Of a stretch of DNA of 64,000 nt, positions 1 to 9,700 are shown piece after piece; within the stretch, counting starts at the first letter, position 1, and every line of letters begins with the position of its first letter. Source of the stretch: Allomuricauda sp. F6463D (GTDB lineage: Bacteria; Bacteroidota; Bacteroidia; Flavobacteriales; Flavobacteriaceae); NCBI RefSeq assembly GCF_023015965.1, contig NZ_JALKAN010000001.1, positions 1,200,160 to 1,264,159 on the forward strand. Direction: 5' to 3'. The position numbers and the translations under genes were made by a program. The notes beneath the pieces are model-generated. The model did no database searches. It saw only the letters and a list, made by a program, of their open reading frames with translations, and was not told the origin of the DNA.

Positions 1-1206
1 ACCGGCCTTTGACCAAATAAAGGCGCCCAACACCAGTACATCCAGCACAAGGGCCGTAATGAGGATAATGGGATTTGCACCGATTTCCTTTCGTAGATTG
101 TTTAGGACCCCCCAATGGATCCCGATATCCATGATCAAATAAAAGATGGCCCCCAATGCAGCGATCCGGCTCAGATCGAACAACATGGTGAGCCCTATGG
201 CAATCACCACGGTATACACCAACATATGTTTCTGTATGTCCCCGGGAATCCCAAAATGTCGATGTGGTATCAATTCCTTTTCAGTGAGCATGGTGGTCAT
301 CCGGGAAACGGCAAAAATGCTGGCAACGACCCCGGAAACGGTGGATATGATCGCCAGACCAACGGTGAACCAGACCCCATATTTTCCAAAAGCGGGTCTG
401 GATGCCTCGGCCAGCGAATAGTCCTTGGCCGCAATGATTTCCTGGATGGAAAGATTGGAAGAGACCGCAAATGCCACCATGAGATAGACCAGGGTACATA
501 TCACCAAAGAAATGACAATGGCCCGTCCCACGTTACGTTTGGGATCGACGATCTCATCCCCACTATTGTTAATGGTGGTAAAACCCTTATAGGCCAATAT
601 CGACAGTGCCAATGCCCCCAAATAATCCACCAGGGAATGCTCGGTCAAGGACTGGGAAGGAACGACCTGATCAAAGGTAAATCCAGCTGCCCAAAGGCCA
701 CCAATGGCAAAAACCGCTATCCCGCCGATTTTTAGTATGGCCATGACCAAGGACGATCCCCCGATAGCTTTGTTTCCCATCACATTGACAATAAAGGCTG
801 TGATCAACAACAATACCCCAAGGATCGGGGGCCAGAATCCTTTCGACTCCACATCAAAAAGCTCCAATACGTAGGTCCCGAACGTCCGGGCCACCAAACT
901 CTCATTGATGACCATGGAAAGGGCCATCAGCAGTGCACCGGTAGCGGTCCAGGCCGTTTTACCGTAAACCTTTTTGAGGTACATGCCAATGCCCCCGGCA
1001 GAGGGGTAGGTATTGGACATTTTGACATAGGTGTAGGAACTGAAACCTGAGATGACTGCCCCGATTAAAAAAGCAAAGGGAAACCATTGGCCGGAGAGTT
1101 CGGCAACCTGACCCAAGAGCGCAAAAATTCCCGCACCGATCATCACACCGGTTCCCAAAGCAATGGTATTGGTCAGACTCAGGCTATTTTTTTTGTATTC
1201 TGCCAT
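1..1206 (-). CDS. APC-superfamily amino acid permease (C-terminus beyond left edge)
   Basis: The frame is open from an ATG at 1206 to the left edge, giving about 402 residues without a stop. The protein starts MAEYKKNSLSLTNTIALG and continues with a GVMIGAGIFALLG segment, the usual first-helix signature of APC amino acid/polyamine permeases. It then alternates hydrophobic helices and short loops throughout, so it is an inner membrane secondary transporter. The substrate cannot be read from sequence. The ATG directly follows the stop codon of the multicopper oxidase gene with no gap, so it is probably the last gene of the copper operon and translationally coupled. Family assignment is firm; any role in metal handling is inference. 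Confidence 0.85.
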   Translation of the reverse strand, partial: MAEYKKNSLSLTNTIALGTGVMIGAGIFALLGQVAELSGQWFPFAFLIGAVISGFSSYTYVKMSNTYPSAGGIGMYLKKVYGKTAWTATGALLMALSMVINESLVARTFGTYVLELFDVESKGFWPPILGVLLLITAFIVNVMGNKAIGGSSLVMAILKIGGIAVFAIGGLWAAGFTFDQVVPSQSLTEHSLVDYLGALALSILAYKGFTTINNSGDEIVDPKRNVGRAIVISLVICTLVYLMVAFAVSSNLSIQEIIAAKDYSLAEASRPAFGKYGVWFTVGLAIISTVSGVVASIFAVSRMTTMLTEKELIPHRHFGIPGDIQKHMLVYTVVIAIGLTMLFDLSRIAALGAIFYLIMDIGIHWGVLNNLRKEIGANPIILITALVLDVLVLGAFIWSKAG

Positions 1207-3666
1207 TTAAAAACGGGCTAGCAGGCCTCCGCCCCAACCATATCGGTTGTTGTAATTGGCCTGGATTGAAAAATTACGTGAAAGGATATAGGAGGCCCCT
1301 ACCAGCCATTGGGTCTCACTTTCATAGGATGAATTCCCCAAATCGTTGACCCATCCAAAATCGGCCCGAAATTCATATTCCCCCTCGAGGAAAATCCTGG
1401 GAAAAAGCAATAGTTCCCTATCCAACCTTATTCTTGGACGCAGCTGGTGGTCCATACTCACATCCATATTAAAGCGGTATGGGGTAAAATACTTGACCCC
1501 TATCAGTCCCACTGTATTGAAACGGTCATAGGAATCAGGGATGGAGGTTTCCGTGTTTACCCCTGCATAGACCCGTACCCAGTCATTGAGATACCTGTTA
1601 TAATTGACTTCCACCTCGGCATTTTGGTCGTAGTCAAATTCTGCCCGTACCCCAAATTCATTCCTGATATTACTTGAAACAAGGAAGAGTTCATTAAAAT
1701 TGGAACCCAATCTGGCAGCACCCCAAGCATAATAATGGTCAGTTTCATCTACCAACTTTTGAACAGGAAAATCCTTCATCCTCAGATCCCTTGGGGTATC
1801 ATAACTGAAAACCCTGGCCATGCCCCCCATCATGTGGTAGAGGATATGACAGTGGAAAAACCAATCCCCGTACTCTTCATTATAAAATTCGATGACCACT
1901 TTCTGCATGGGCGGCACATTGACCGTATGTTTCAAGGGTGACTTTTCACCATTCTCATTGATGACCCTGAAATAATGCCCATGGAGGTGCATCGGATGGT
2001 GCATCATGGTCAGGTTGTTGAGGGTGATCCGGGTTACTTCCCCACCTTTGATCTTGATCTTATCGGTTTCTGAAAGTGGCACACCGTTCATACTCCAGAT
2101 ATACCGTTGCATATTTCCCGTCAGGTTCAACAGAATGTCATTGACGGGCAGATCGGCATTATAGGTAGTACTTTCCTTTGCTTTTAAGAAGTCATAGTTG
2201 AAATACGTTTTACGGGTATCGTAATCAAAAGCTGAAGTGTCTTTCTGCATCATTGGCATAGTCTGAACCATAGGGTTTTCCATCTTGTCCTTATGTCCGG
2301 TGGATTTCATTGACGTTGAATCCTTTTCCATTCCTGCCATATCCCCCATCTTTTTATCCATCTCCATGTGCCTATGATCTTCATTCGCATTCATAGGCCT
2401 TTTATCATCCATCTTCGCAATGGGTTTATCCTTTTGACCGCTCATTTCGGTCTTATCCATCGACATCCCATTGTGCATACCCATATCCATGCTGCCATCC
2501 TTCATGTCCATCTGCATCCCATACTTTTGCATCAAATATTCGGGTGTATTTTTCTTCTTGTTGCCGGCCATTGCCGGAGCTCCCATTTTCATGTCCATTT
2601 GGGCCATTTGTTTCATCATCGCCACTTTGTCGGGCCTATCGATGGTCGTTGCGGGAAAAAGCGTTCCCTGCCCTAAATGCAACGAGGTATGCCCGGAGCC
2701 GTCCTGTGCCGTGGCCGTTACCTCCAAAGTGCCTTCAGGAACGGTCACGATGACATCATAGGTCTCGGCAATGCCAAAAAGAAAACGACTTTTGGAAACA
2801 GGCTCCACATCGACACCATCCCCGGAAACCACCATGGGGTTACCGCCACCGAAATCCATCCAATAATAGGTGGAGGCAGAGGCATTGACGAACCGGAGCC
2901 GCACTTTTTCCCCTGGTTTGAAATCAGGGTATTCGGCCAATGTTTTCCCATTGGTCAAAAATGCGGGGTAGTAGATATCCGCAATATCCGCTCCTTCCAT
3001 ACGATCTCGCCAAAATTTGAGTTGTGCACCTAGTGCACCTTCCTTGATGACCCTGCTCAAGGGCACCGCGGTCCCTTTTTTGACCTGGTACCACTCGTTT
3101 CCCCGTTTAAGGTTTCGGAGCACGTTCATGGCCTTTTCGTTCGTCCAATCGGAGAGCACCACGACCAAATCCTTATCGTAGTCCAACGTCTTTTCCTTGG
3201 GATGGATCAGTATCGAGCCATACACCCCCTTTTGCTCTTGCAGCATGGTGTGGGAATGGTACCAATAGGTACCTGATTGGTTGATCGGAATCCGATATTG
3301 GAAAGTTGTGCCAGGTTCTATGGGCGGTGTGGTCAAATAGGGAACCCCGTCATAAAAATTGGGCAAGATCAATCCATGCCAGTGTACGGAGGTTTCCACA
3401 TCCATCTTATTGGTCACGTTGATCAGGGCGAAGTCACCCTCGTTGAATTCCAAGACCGGTCCCGGAATACTCCCATTGATGGTCATTGCATCGGCAGTGA
3501 CCCCACCGAGGGTCAATTTGTTCTGTTCCAGTACAAGATTGTATTCCCGAACGGGTCTACCTTCCTCTTTTCTGTCCTCACCATTTGTCCCCACTTGCCC
3601 AAAAACATGGGTCGTCAAGGCAGTTAGGACAAAAAACAAGATTTTAGATTTCAATATTTTCATCAT
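1207..3666 (-). CDS. CopA-CopB fusion: periplasmic multicopper oxidase with C-terminal CopB-like domain
   Basis: This 819-residue protein has an N-terminal signal peptide (about residues 1-23) followed by cupredoxin domains. Copper ligand motifs are all present: HWHG near 95, YWYHSH near 134, HPMHLHGH near 557 and HCHILYHM near 605. Residues 349-475 are very rich in Met, His and Asp, as in CopA/PcoA copper-binding loops. After about residue 645 the sequence changes to alternating beta-barrel-like strands ending in ARF, resembling the copper resistance protein CopB. Ordinary CopA proteins stop before this, so this is a two-domain fusion. It would oxidise or sequester Cu(I) in the periplasm. 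It sits 22 bases downstream of cusB in the same operon. Confidence 0.9.
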   Translation of the reverse strand: MMKILKSKILFFVLTALTTHVFGQVGTNGEDRKEEGRPVREYNLVLEQNKLTLGGVTADAMTINGSIPGPVLEFNEGDFALINVTNKMDVETSVHWHGLILPNFYDGVPYLTTPPIEPGTTFQYRIPINQSGTYWYHSHTMLQEQKGVYGSILIHPKEKTLDYDKDLVVVLSDWTNEKAMNVLRNLKRGNEWYQVKKGTAVPLSRVIKEGALGAQLKFWRDRMEGADIADIYYPAFLTNGKTLAEYPDFKPGEKVRLRFVNASASTYYWMDFGGGNPMVVSGDGVDVEPVSKSRFLFGIAETYDVIVTVPEGTLEVTATAQDGSGHTSLHLGQGTLFPATTIDRPDKVAMMKQMAQMDMKMGAPAMAGNKKKNTPEYLMQKYGMQMDMKDGSMDMGMHNGMSMDKTEMSGQKDKPIAKMDDKRPMNANEDHRHMEMDKKMGDMAGMEKDSTSMKSTGHKDKMENPMVQTMPMMQKDTSAFDYDTRKTYFNYDFLKAKESTTYNADLPVNDILLNLTGNMQRYIWSMNGVPLSETDKIKIKGGEVTRITLNNLTMMHHPMHLHGHYFRVINENGEKSPLKHTVNVPPMQKVVIEFYNEEYGDWFFHCHILYHMMGGMARVFSYDTPRDLRMKDFPVQKLVDETDHYYAWGAARLGSNFNELFLVSSNIRNEFGVRAEFDYDQNAEVEVNYNRYLNDWVRVYAGVNTETSIPDSYDRFNTVGLIGVKYFTPYRFNMDVSMDHQLRPRIRLDRELLLFPRIFLEGEYEFRADFGWVNDLGNSSYESETQWLVGASYILSRNFSIQANYNNRYGWGGGLLARF

Positions 3667-3688
3667 TCATTCATTTACATTTGTTCAA

Positions 3689-5530
3689 TTACATTTCATC
3701 GGTGATTTCACCGCAGGTCAACATAGCCTCTCCGAAATAGGGGTTTGTGATCTCTTTGGTCGTACTCAACCAATAGGCACCTTTGTTGTTATCGGCCATC
3801 GGGCAAAACTGTTCGTATATCTTTTGATCCACCCCAAAAAGCTTGATACCATTGGATAAATGGGCGGACAGCTGTTTAAAATGGTTGCGTTGCACCTTGA
3901 CATCCGATATCTTTGAAATGGAATTCGCCGAACTGGAGATTTCCTTCGATATCGTCATCCAATGGCCGTGCGCCTTCTTGTCCGTCAATTGTTTCATATC
4001 CACATGTTCCAAGGCCGACAACACTTTTTTTGCAGCGGCATTTGCCTTGGTACCATTATCATTGACAAGGGCATCCTTTAACTCCAAGTAGGCGCTCAAC
4101 ACCTGTTTTAATTGGTTTTTAAAAGTCGCTGTCGCCGTCATTCGCTGGTTCATATCAGAATGGTCTGTTTTGTTTTCCAAGCCGGGATCCCCCATATCCA
4201 TTTCCGAATGATCGCTACCGCCTGTACCCTTGTCATCCCCCATCTTCATGCCTCCGTGGTTATGTCCCGTCATGGCGGGCCCACCTTCAGGATTCATCAT
4301 GCTCGGTTTCCCGGCCAATTGGGCCGCCGCGTCGATACTAAAGGTCCCGTTTACCGCGATCTCATCCCCTTCTTGCAGCCCCTCCTTGACAATGAAACCA
4401 TTTCCCAACGATGGTCCCAAGGTGACATCGCGCAACACAAAATTCACCCCATTGGATGTGGTATTCTTGATGTATACCACAGAACGTTCCCCGGTCCACA
4501 TCACTGCCGACTTAGGAATGGTTATCGCTTCTGATGCAATGGGCTGTTTTGCTTTTACGGTTCCGGAAGCGAACATTTCCGGCTTTAACCTTAAACCGGT
4601 GTTCCCGATCTCGATTCTGGCCTTGGCAACCCTTGTCATGGGATTGATCACCGGGTCGATATAGGAAATCCTGCCTTTGAAATTTTCGCCCGGGAGGGAG
4701 GGTATGGTAAAGACCACTTCGTCGCCTTTCCTTACCCAGGGCATGTCGGACTCATAAATATCGAACAATACCCAAACGCTGTTCAGGTTGGCAATTTGAT
4801 ATAATGCCTTGCCCTTGTTGACATAGTCGCCAAGGTTTACCATTTTTTCGGTAACGTAGCCTGAAACATCGGCATGTATCGGCAATTCCTCCTTAACGGT
4901 CCCGGATTGAAGTATCTGTGCGATTTGGTTGTCGGAAAGCTTCCAGTTTTTTAATTTTTCCTTGGCGGCATTAAAAAACTGCGGTTGGGTGTCCGCTACC
5001 TTTCTTGCTTCAAAAAGTTCCTCTTGGGCAGTGACCAGGTCAGGGGAATAAATATAGGCGATGATCTGCCCCTGTTTGATGTACTCCCCTGTAAAATTGA
5101 CCATTAGCCGTTCCACCCTCCCGGGAATATGGGAAGATTGGGAATAGATCGATCGTTCATCCGCTTCCACCTTGCCATTAAGATCGATCAATTTGACCGG
5201 GGCGGTCTTGCCCACGATTTCCGTAGTGACATTGGCAAGCTGCATGGCGGTTTTCGACATGCTAACGGCCATGGGGTCCAGTTCCGAACCGTTGTCATTT
5301 TCCAAAGGGATCAAGTCCATCCCACAAATGGGACAATCTCCCGGTTCCGTCTGTCTGATCTGGGGATGCATGGAGCAGGTCCAAATGGTTTCTCCCGATA
5401 CTTCCGAAGTATGTTGGTGTTCCTCTGTGGCATTGCCCTTGGAGCCCCCGAACAATAGCCATCCCAGCAAAAGTCCAAGAACCAAGGTGGACAAGGCTAT
5501 TTTTACTATTTTTTGTGTTTCTGATTTCAT
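3689..5530 (-). CDS. cusB: CusB-type periplasmic adaptor of copper/silver RND efflux, with HMBD and DUF3347 domains
   Basis: The 613-residue membrane-fusion protein has an N-terminal anchor or signal segment (about 10-28). A heavy-metal-binding domain with the CSMHP...CPICGMDL pattern follows at residues 51-76. The barrel-sandwich and hairpin adaptor core runs to about residue 390. A Met/His-rich linker (about 400-470) leads to a C-terminal helical domain like DUF3347 (about 475-600), which is a Bacteroidota copper-binding addition. It would bridge the CusA pump and the outer membrane factor and hand metal to the pump. It lies 4 bases downstream of the outer-membrane-factor gene, so co-transcription is almost certain. 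Confidence 0.9.
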   Translation of the reverse strand: MKSETQKIVKIALSTLVLGLLLGWLLFGGSKGNATEEHQHTSEVSGETIWTCSMHPQIRQTEPGDCPICGMDLIPLENDNGSELDPMAVSMSKTAMQLANVTTEIVGKTAPVKLIDLNGKVEADERSIYSQSSHIPGRVERLMVNFTGEYIKQGQIIAYIYSPDLVTAQEELFEARKVADTQPQFFNAAKEKLKNWKLSDNQIAQILQSGTVKEELPIHADVSGYVTEKMVNLGDYVNKGKALYQIANLNSVWVLFDIYESDMPWVRKGDEVVFTIPSLPGENFKGRISYIDPVINPMTRVAKARIEIGNTGLRLKPEMFASGTVKAKQPIASEAITIPKSAVMWTGERSVVYIKNTTSNGVNFVLRDVTLGPSLGNGFIVKEGLQEGDEIAVNGTFSIDAAAQLAGKPSMMNPEGGPAMTGHNHGGMKMGDDKGTGGSDHSEMDMGDPGLENKTDHSDMNQRMTATATFKNQLKQVLSAYLELKDALVNDNGTKANAAAKKVLSALEHVDMKQLTDKKAHGHWMTISKEISSSANSISKISDVKVQRNHFKQLSAHLSNGIKLFGVDQKIYEQFCPMADNNKGAYWLSTTKEITNPYFGEAMLTCGEITDEM

Positions 5531-5534
5531 CTGA

Positions 5535-6758
5535 TTATTTTTTTGCCGTGATATAGTTAAACTTGGCCAACGCTATTTCATATTGCGTCAATGCGCTTAT
5601 TTTCAATTTAGTATACTTCAACAATTGTTGCTGCATTCGTAACACCTCCTCGAAGTCCTTCCCGGAATTCCCATAGGCTGTGAACAACAGATTGAGTGCT
5701 TGTTCCGATTCCATGATCTGTTCATCAAAGAGGGAAATCAAATCCGTCTGCTGCCTTATGTCAAAAACGGCCATTTCATAATTGGTCTTCAATGTATTGG
5801 TGACTTCCTTTTTTTGCAGTGCATAACTTTCCTGCATCAATTGGGCCTCCTTTTCGGCTGCCCTGTACTTACCCCTGAATAGGGGCAGGCTCAAGGTAAC
5901 CATGGGCATCAATACATCCTTGCCATTATCGGGAACCACCATGTCGGTACGCTTATCAACCATTACATAGTCCAGTCCGACCCCCACTTTTGGCAGGCCT
6001 TGTTTAAGGGCTGCCCTTTCGGATGCCGCTGCAGCCTTGACCTTTAATTCCAGGGAATTCAAGAGCGGATGGTCCACTACCAAGGAATCTTTGACATAAT
6101 CAATGGGCAGTACATTGACCCCAAAGGTCTCAGGGATGTTTATTTGTTCATCTTCCTTACGGTCCAATAGTTTATTGAAGGACGCCAAAAGGGGGATTTC
6201 CTTATGTTTAAGGATACCCAGATTCGTCCGGGCTTCCTTTAAAAGCACGTCCACCCTTAAGACATCGACCAATGATCCCAAGCCATTTTTGAATTTCGTA
6301 TTGGAAACCGTCCTGTAGGATTCCAGAATGGCAATGTTGTCCTCTTCGATCCGTACCCACTCCTTAAGTTCGTACAATGGAAAATAAGCTGCTGAAACCT
6401 CGTAATAAAGTTTGTTCCTGGCATCCAAAAAAGACTGGTACTTGGCCTCTGCCATAAGTGCAGCGGCATCACCTTGGGCCTTTAAGGTTCCAAACCAAGG
6501 AAACATCTGAGTCAGTGAAAACCTTGCCTTTTGGGGCCCTACCCGGGTTTCGACCGGGGAGATGAAGTACCCAAAGGACAGGTTTGGATCTGGTAAAGCC
6601 TTTACCTGCGGTACCTTTTGTAACGCCGCCTCAAAATCTTTGTACTGTGAAAGAAGCCCCGGGTTGTTCCCAGCAGCAATCTCAAAGTAGTCTTCCAAGG
6701 TCTGGCCATTGGATAGGATACTTGTCAAGATAAATATAATGGTCACTACCTTTTTCAT
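5535..6758 (-). CDS. TolC-family outer membrane factor of the Cus-type efflux system
   Basis: The 407-residue protein begins with a short signal peptide (MKKVVTIIFILTSILSNGQ). It then shows the long helical heptad-rich repeats typical of outer membrane efflux proteins (CusC/CzcC type), with conserved DPNLSFGYF and LPLFRGKYR patterns in the two halves. It would form the trimeric outer membrane tunnel for the adjacent CusA/CusB pair. The gene starts one base after the RND permease stop and ends 4 bases before cusB, consistent with a fixed tripartite operon. It lacks an obvious lipobox. Confidence 0.9.
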   Translation of the reverse strand: MKKVVTIIFILTSILSNGQTLEDYFEIAAGNNPGLLSQYKDFEAALQKVPQVKALPDPNLSFGYFISPVETRVGPQKARFSLTQMFPWFGTLKAQGDAAALMAEAKYQSFLDARNKLYYEVSAAYFPLYELKEWVRIEEDNIAILESYRTVSNTKFKNGLGSLVDVLRVDVLLKEARTNLGILKHKEIPLLASFNKLLDRKEDEQINIPETFGVNVLPIDYVKDSLVVDHPLLNSLELKVKAAAASERAALKQGLPKVGVGLDYVMVDKRTDMVVPDNGKDVLMPMVTLSLPLFRGKYRAAEKEAQLMQESYALQKKEVTNTLKTNYEMAVFDIRQQTDLISLFDEQIMESEQALNLLFTAYGNSGKDFEEVLRMQQQLLKYTKLKISALTQYEIALAKFNYITAKK

Positions 6759-6759
6759 T

Positions 6760-9700
6760 TTACTGTATTTTTTTCAATGCTTTGTTGCGATTTTTAATGA
6801 CTGTTTCCCTCCAATAGGCTTGGAGTACCGGGACCACGAACATGGTCATGATCTGTATGGTCATTCCCCCAAAAGTCGGGATGGCCATGGGAATCATAAT
6901 GTCGGCCCCTTTTCCGGTCGAGGTGAGTATTGGTAAAAGGGCGATAATGGCCACCGCTGCCGTCATCATGGCGGGACGCACCCTTTTTTTCCCGGCCTCC
7001 AAAACTGCCGCTCTCACATCCGGTACGGTTTGAGGGTTCTTTTCCTCGAAAACCTGGTGGATGTACGTACCCATGATGACACCATCATCGGTGGCAATAC
7101 CGAAAAGCGCGATAAATCCTACCCAAACCGCAACGCTTAAGTTGATCGTGTGCATTTGGAACAGATCGCGCATGTTGACCCCTGCAATGGCAAAATTCAT
7201 GAACCAATCCTGACCATAGAGCCAGAGCATTATGAAACCTCCCGCAAAAGCAACAAAAACTCCGGAAAAATGGATGGAGGATGCGATGACCGTCTTGAAC
7301 TGAAAAAACAGGAGCAAGAAAATCACGATCAAACTGATCGGTATGACAATGGACAGTCTTTTCACTGCCCTGATTTGGTTTTCATAACTCCCTGAAAACT
7401 TATAGCTTATTCCTGCGGGGACCGTTAATTCCCCTGCATCGATTTTTTTCTGGATGGCTTCTTGGGCATCGTTCACCACATCGACTTCCGCAAAACCGTC
7501 CCGTTTATCAAAAAGCACATAGCCCACCAAAAAGGTGTTTTCGCTCTTGATGGCCTGAGGCCCGCGGACATATTCAAAATCCACCACTTGGGATAAGGGA
7601 ATTTGCGCCCCTACCGGTGTGGGAATCAAAATTTTCTTCAACGATTCCGGGTCGTCCCTCAATTCCCTCGGGTAGCGCACCCGCACGGGAAAACGTTCCC
7701 TACCCTCAACGGTGGAGGTGATTTTCATCCCACCGATCGCTGTTTCGATGCTTTGCTGCACATCTTCAATGTTCAAACCATATCGGGATATCCCGTCCCT
7801 GTTGATATTGAGGTGCAAATAAGGTTTGCCGACTATTCTATCGGCGAATGCGGCTTCTGCCTTGACTGAGGGCACTTCCTTCAAGATACCTTCCAATTGC
7901 ATCCCAAAATCCTCGATGGTCTTCAGATCGGGTCCAAAAACCTTGATCCCCATGGGAGCGCGCATTCCGGTCTGCAGCATCACCAACCGGGTTTCAATGG
8001 GCTGTAATTTGGGAGCAGAGGTTATGCCCGGGATTTTGGTGACCTTTACGATCTCATCCCAGATATCGTTGGGGGATTTGATATGGGGCCTCCAGTTTCG
8101 GAAAAACTCACCGTCCTCATCCACGATCAGGTCCTTCTCGGCAATCCCTCGCTGCAAGGCCTCCTCATTGGTCAAAGTGTCTTTATGCTGGGTAATGAAC
8201 CTATCTTTTCGATCTACTTTATAACGGACCCTATGTCCGTCTTCATTCACAATGAATTCAGGTTTATAGTTGATGATGTTCTCATACATGGAAATGGGTG
8301 CAGGGTCCAGTGCGGATTCAACGCGACCGAGTTTACCGACAACCAAGTCCACTTCGGGTATGCTTCCCAAGAGCATATCCAACTGTCCAACCACCCTTTT
8401 GTTGTATTCCACCCCTGAATGCGGCATGGATGTCGGCATCAACAGGAACGAACCTTCATTGAGTGATGGCATGAACTCGGATCCTATTCCCGGGAATCTC
8501 TTGGAAGCTGCCTGCCATCCCGAGGTCTGTCTGACACTTTTCCAACCTACCGATTCAAAGCCTTTGGCCACGATTCCAAAGGTGCTATCGAACCCCAGCC
8601 AAACCAATACCCCAAAAAACAGGGTCACGAATGGGATGAGCATGAACTTTCCCTTGTTTTCCAGACACCACTTTAGGACCGGTGTATAGAAATGTACGAT
8701 TCCCATCAAAGCGGCCAGGATAATGCCCACTAGAAACAACACAAAAAAGTAGTTGACCACAATACCGTTTTGGGGTCCCAAGGGCATCCATTCCTCGGTC
8801 AAGAAGAACGAGGCGATAAAAACGGTCAATCCCAAATTGATATAGTTGGGAAACGATTTATAGTGCTCCGGCCATTTGGGTTCCATCAAATTGTTCAACC
8901 CAATGAGTGAAATGACCAATGGCAACCACATCTGGGCATAGAATGCAAAGATAAGCCCGGTGGATATCAATAGAATGGACCAAAATCGTCGCACCCGTTT
9001 CTTGTCATAATCCACCCCCAGTACAAAATGGGCCAAGGCAGGCAGTACAACGATTCCCAGTACAAAGGCGCTCAACAGGGCGAAGGTCTTGGTAAAGGCC
9101 AGGGGTCTAAACAACTTCCCTTCTGCCGATTGCATGGCAAAGACAGGCACAAAGCTCACGACAGTGGTCGCCAATGCCGTGGTAATTGCCGAGGCCACTT
9201 CCACGGTGGCCCTATATATTACCTGAATGAGTTCCTTGCCCTTGGCACCATGGTTCTCGGGCATTTCCAAATGTCGGATAATGTTCTCGACGAACACGAT
9301 CCCCACGTCCACCATCACCCCTATGGCAATGGCTATTCCGGAAAGCGCGACCACATTGGCATCTACCCCGGCATATTGCATGACAATAAAGGTCATTAGT
9401 ACCCCGACGGGCAATAGACTGGATATGATCACAGAGGCCCTCAAGTTGAGGACAAGTACCAGTACAACGATGATGCTGATCAGTATTTCGTGCGACAGGG
9501 CATTTTCCAAAGTGCCTATGGTCTCGTGGATGAGCTGTGTCCGGTCATAAAATGGGATCACGGTCAATTGGCTTTCCACACCATTGGCCAATGTCTTCTT
9601 GGGCAATCCGGGTGCGATTTCCTTGATCTTGTCCTTCACATTATTGATGACCGCCAAGGGATTGGAACCATAACGGGCGACCACTACGCCACCTACCACT

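Noticed and set aside
115-735. Plus-strand open frame of about 206 codons at the left edge
   Set aside because: It lies antisense to the permease gene and has no family pattern; low-complexity His/Gly composition is typical of an antisense frame.
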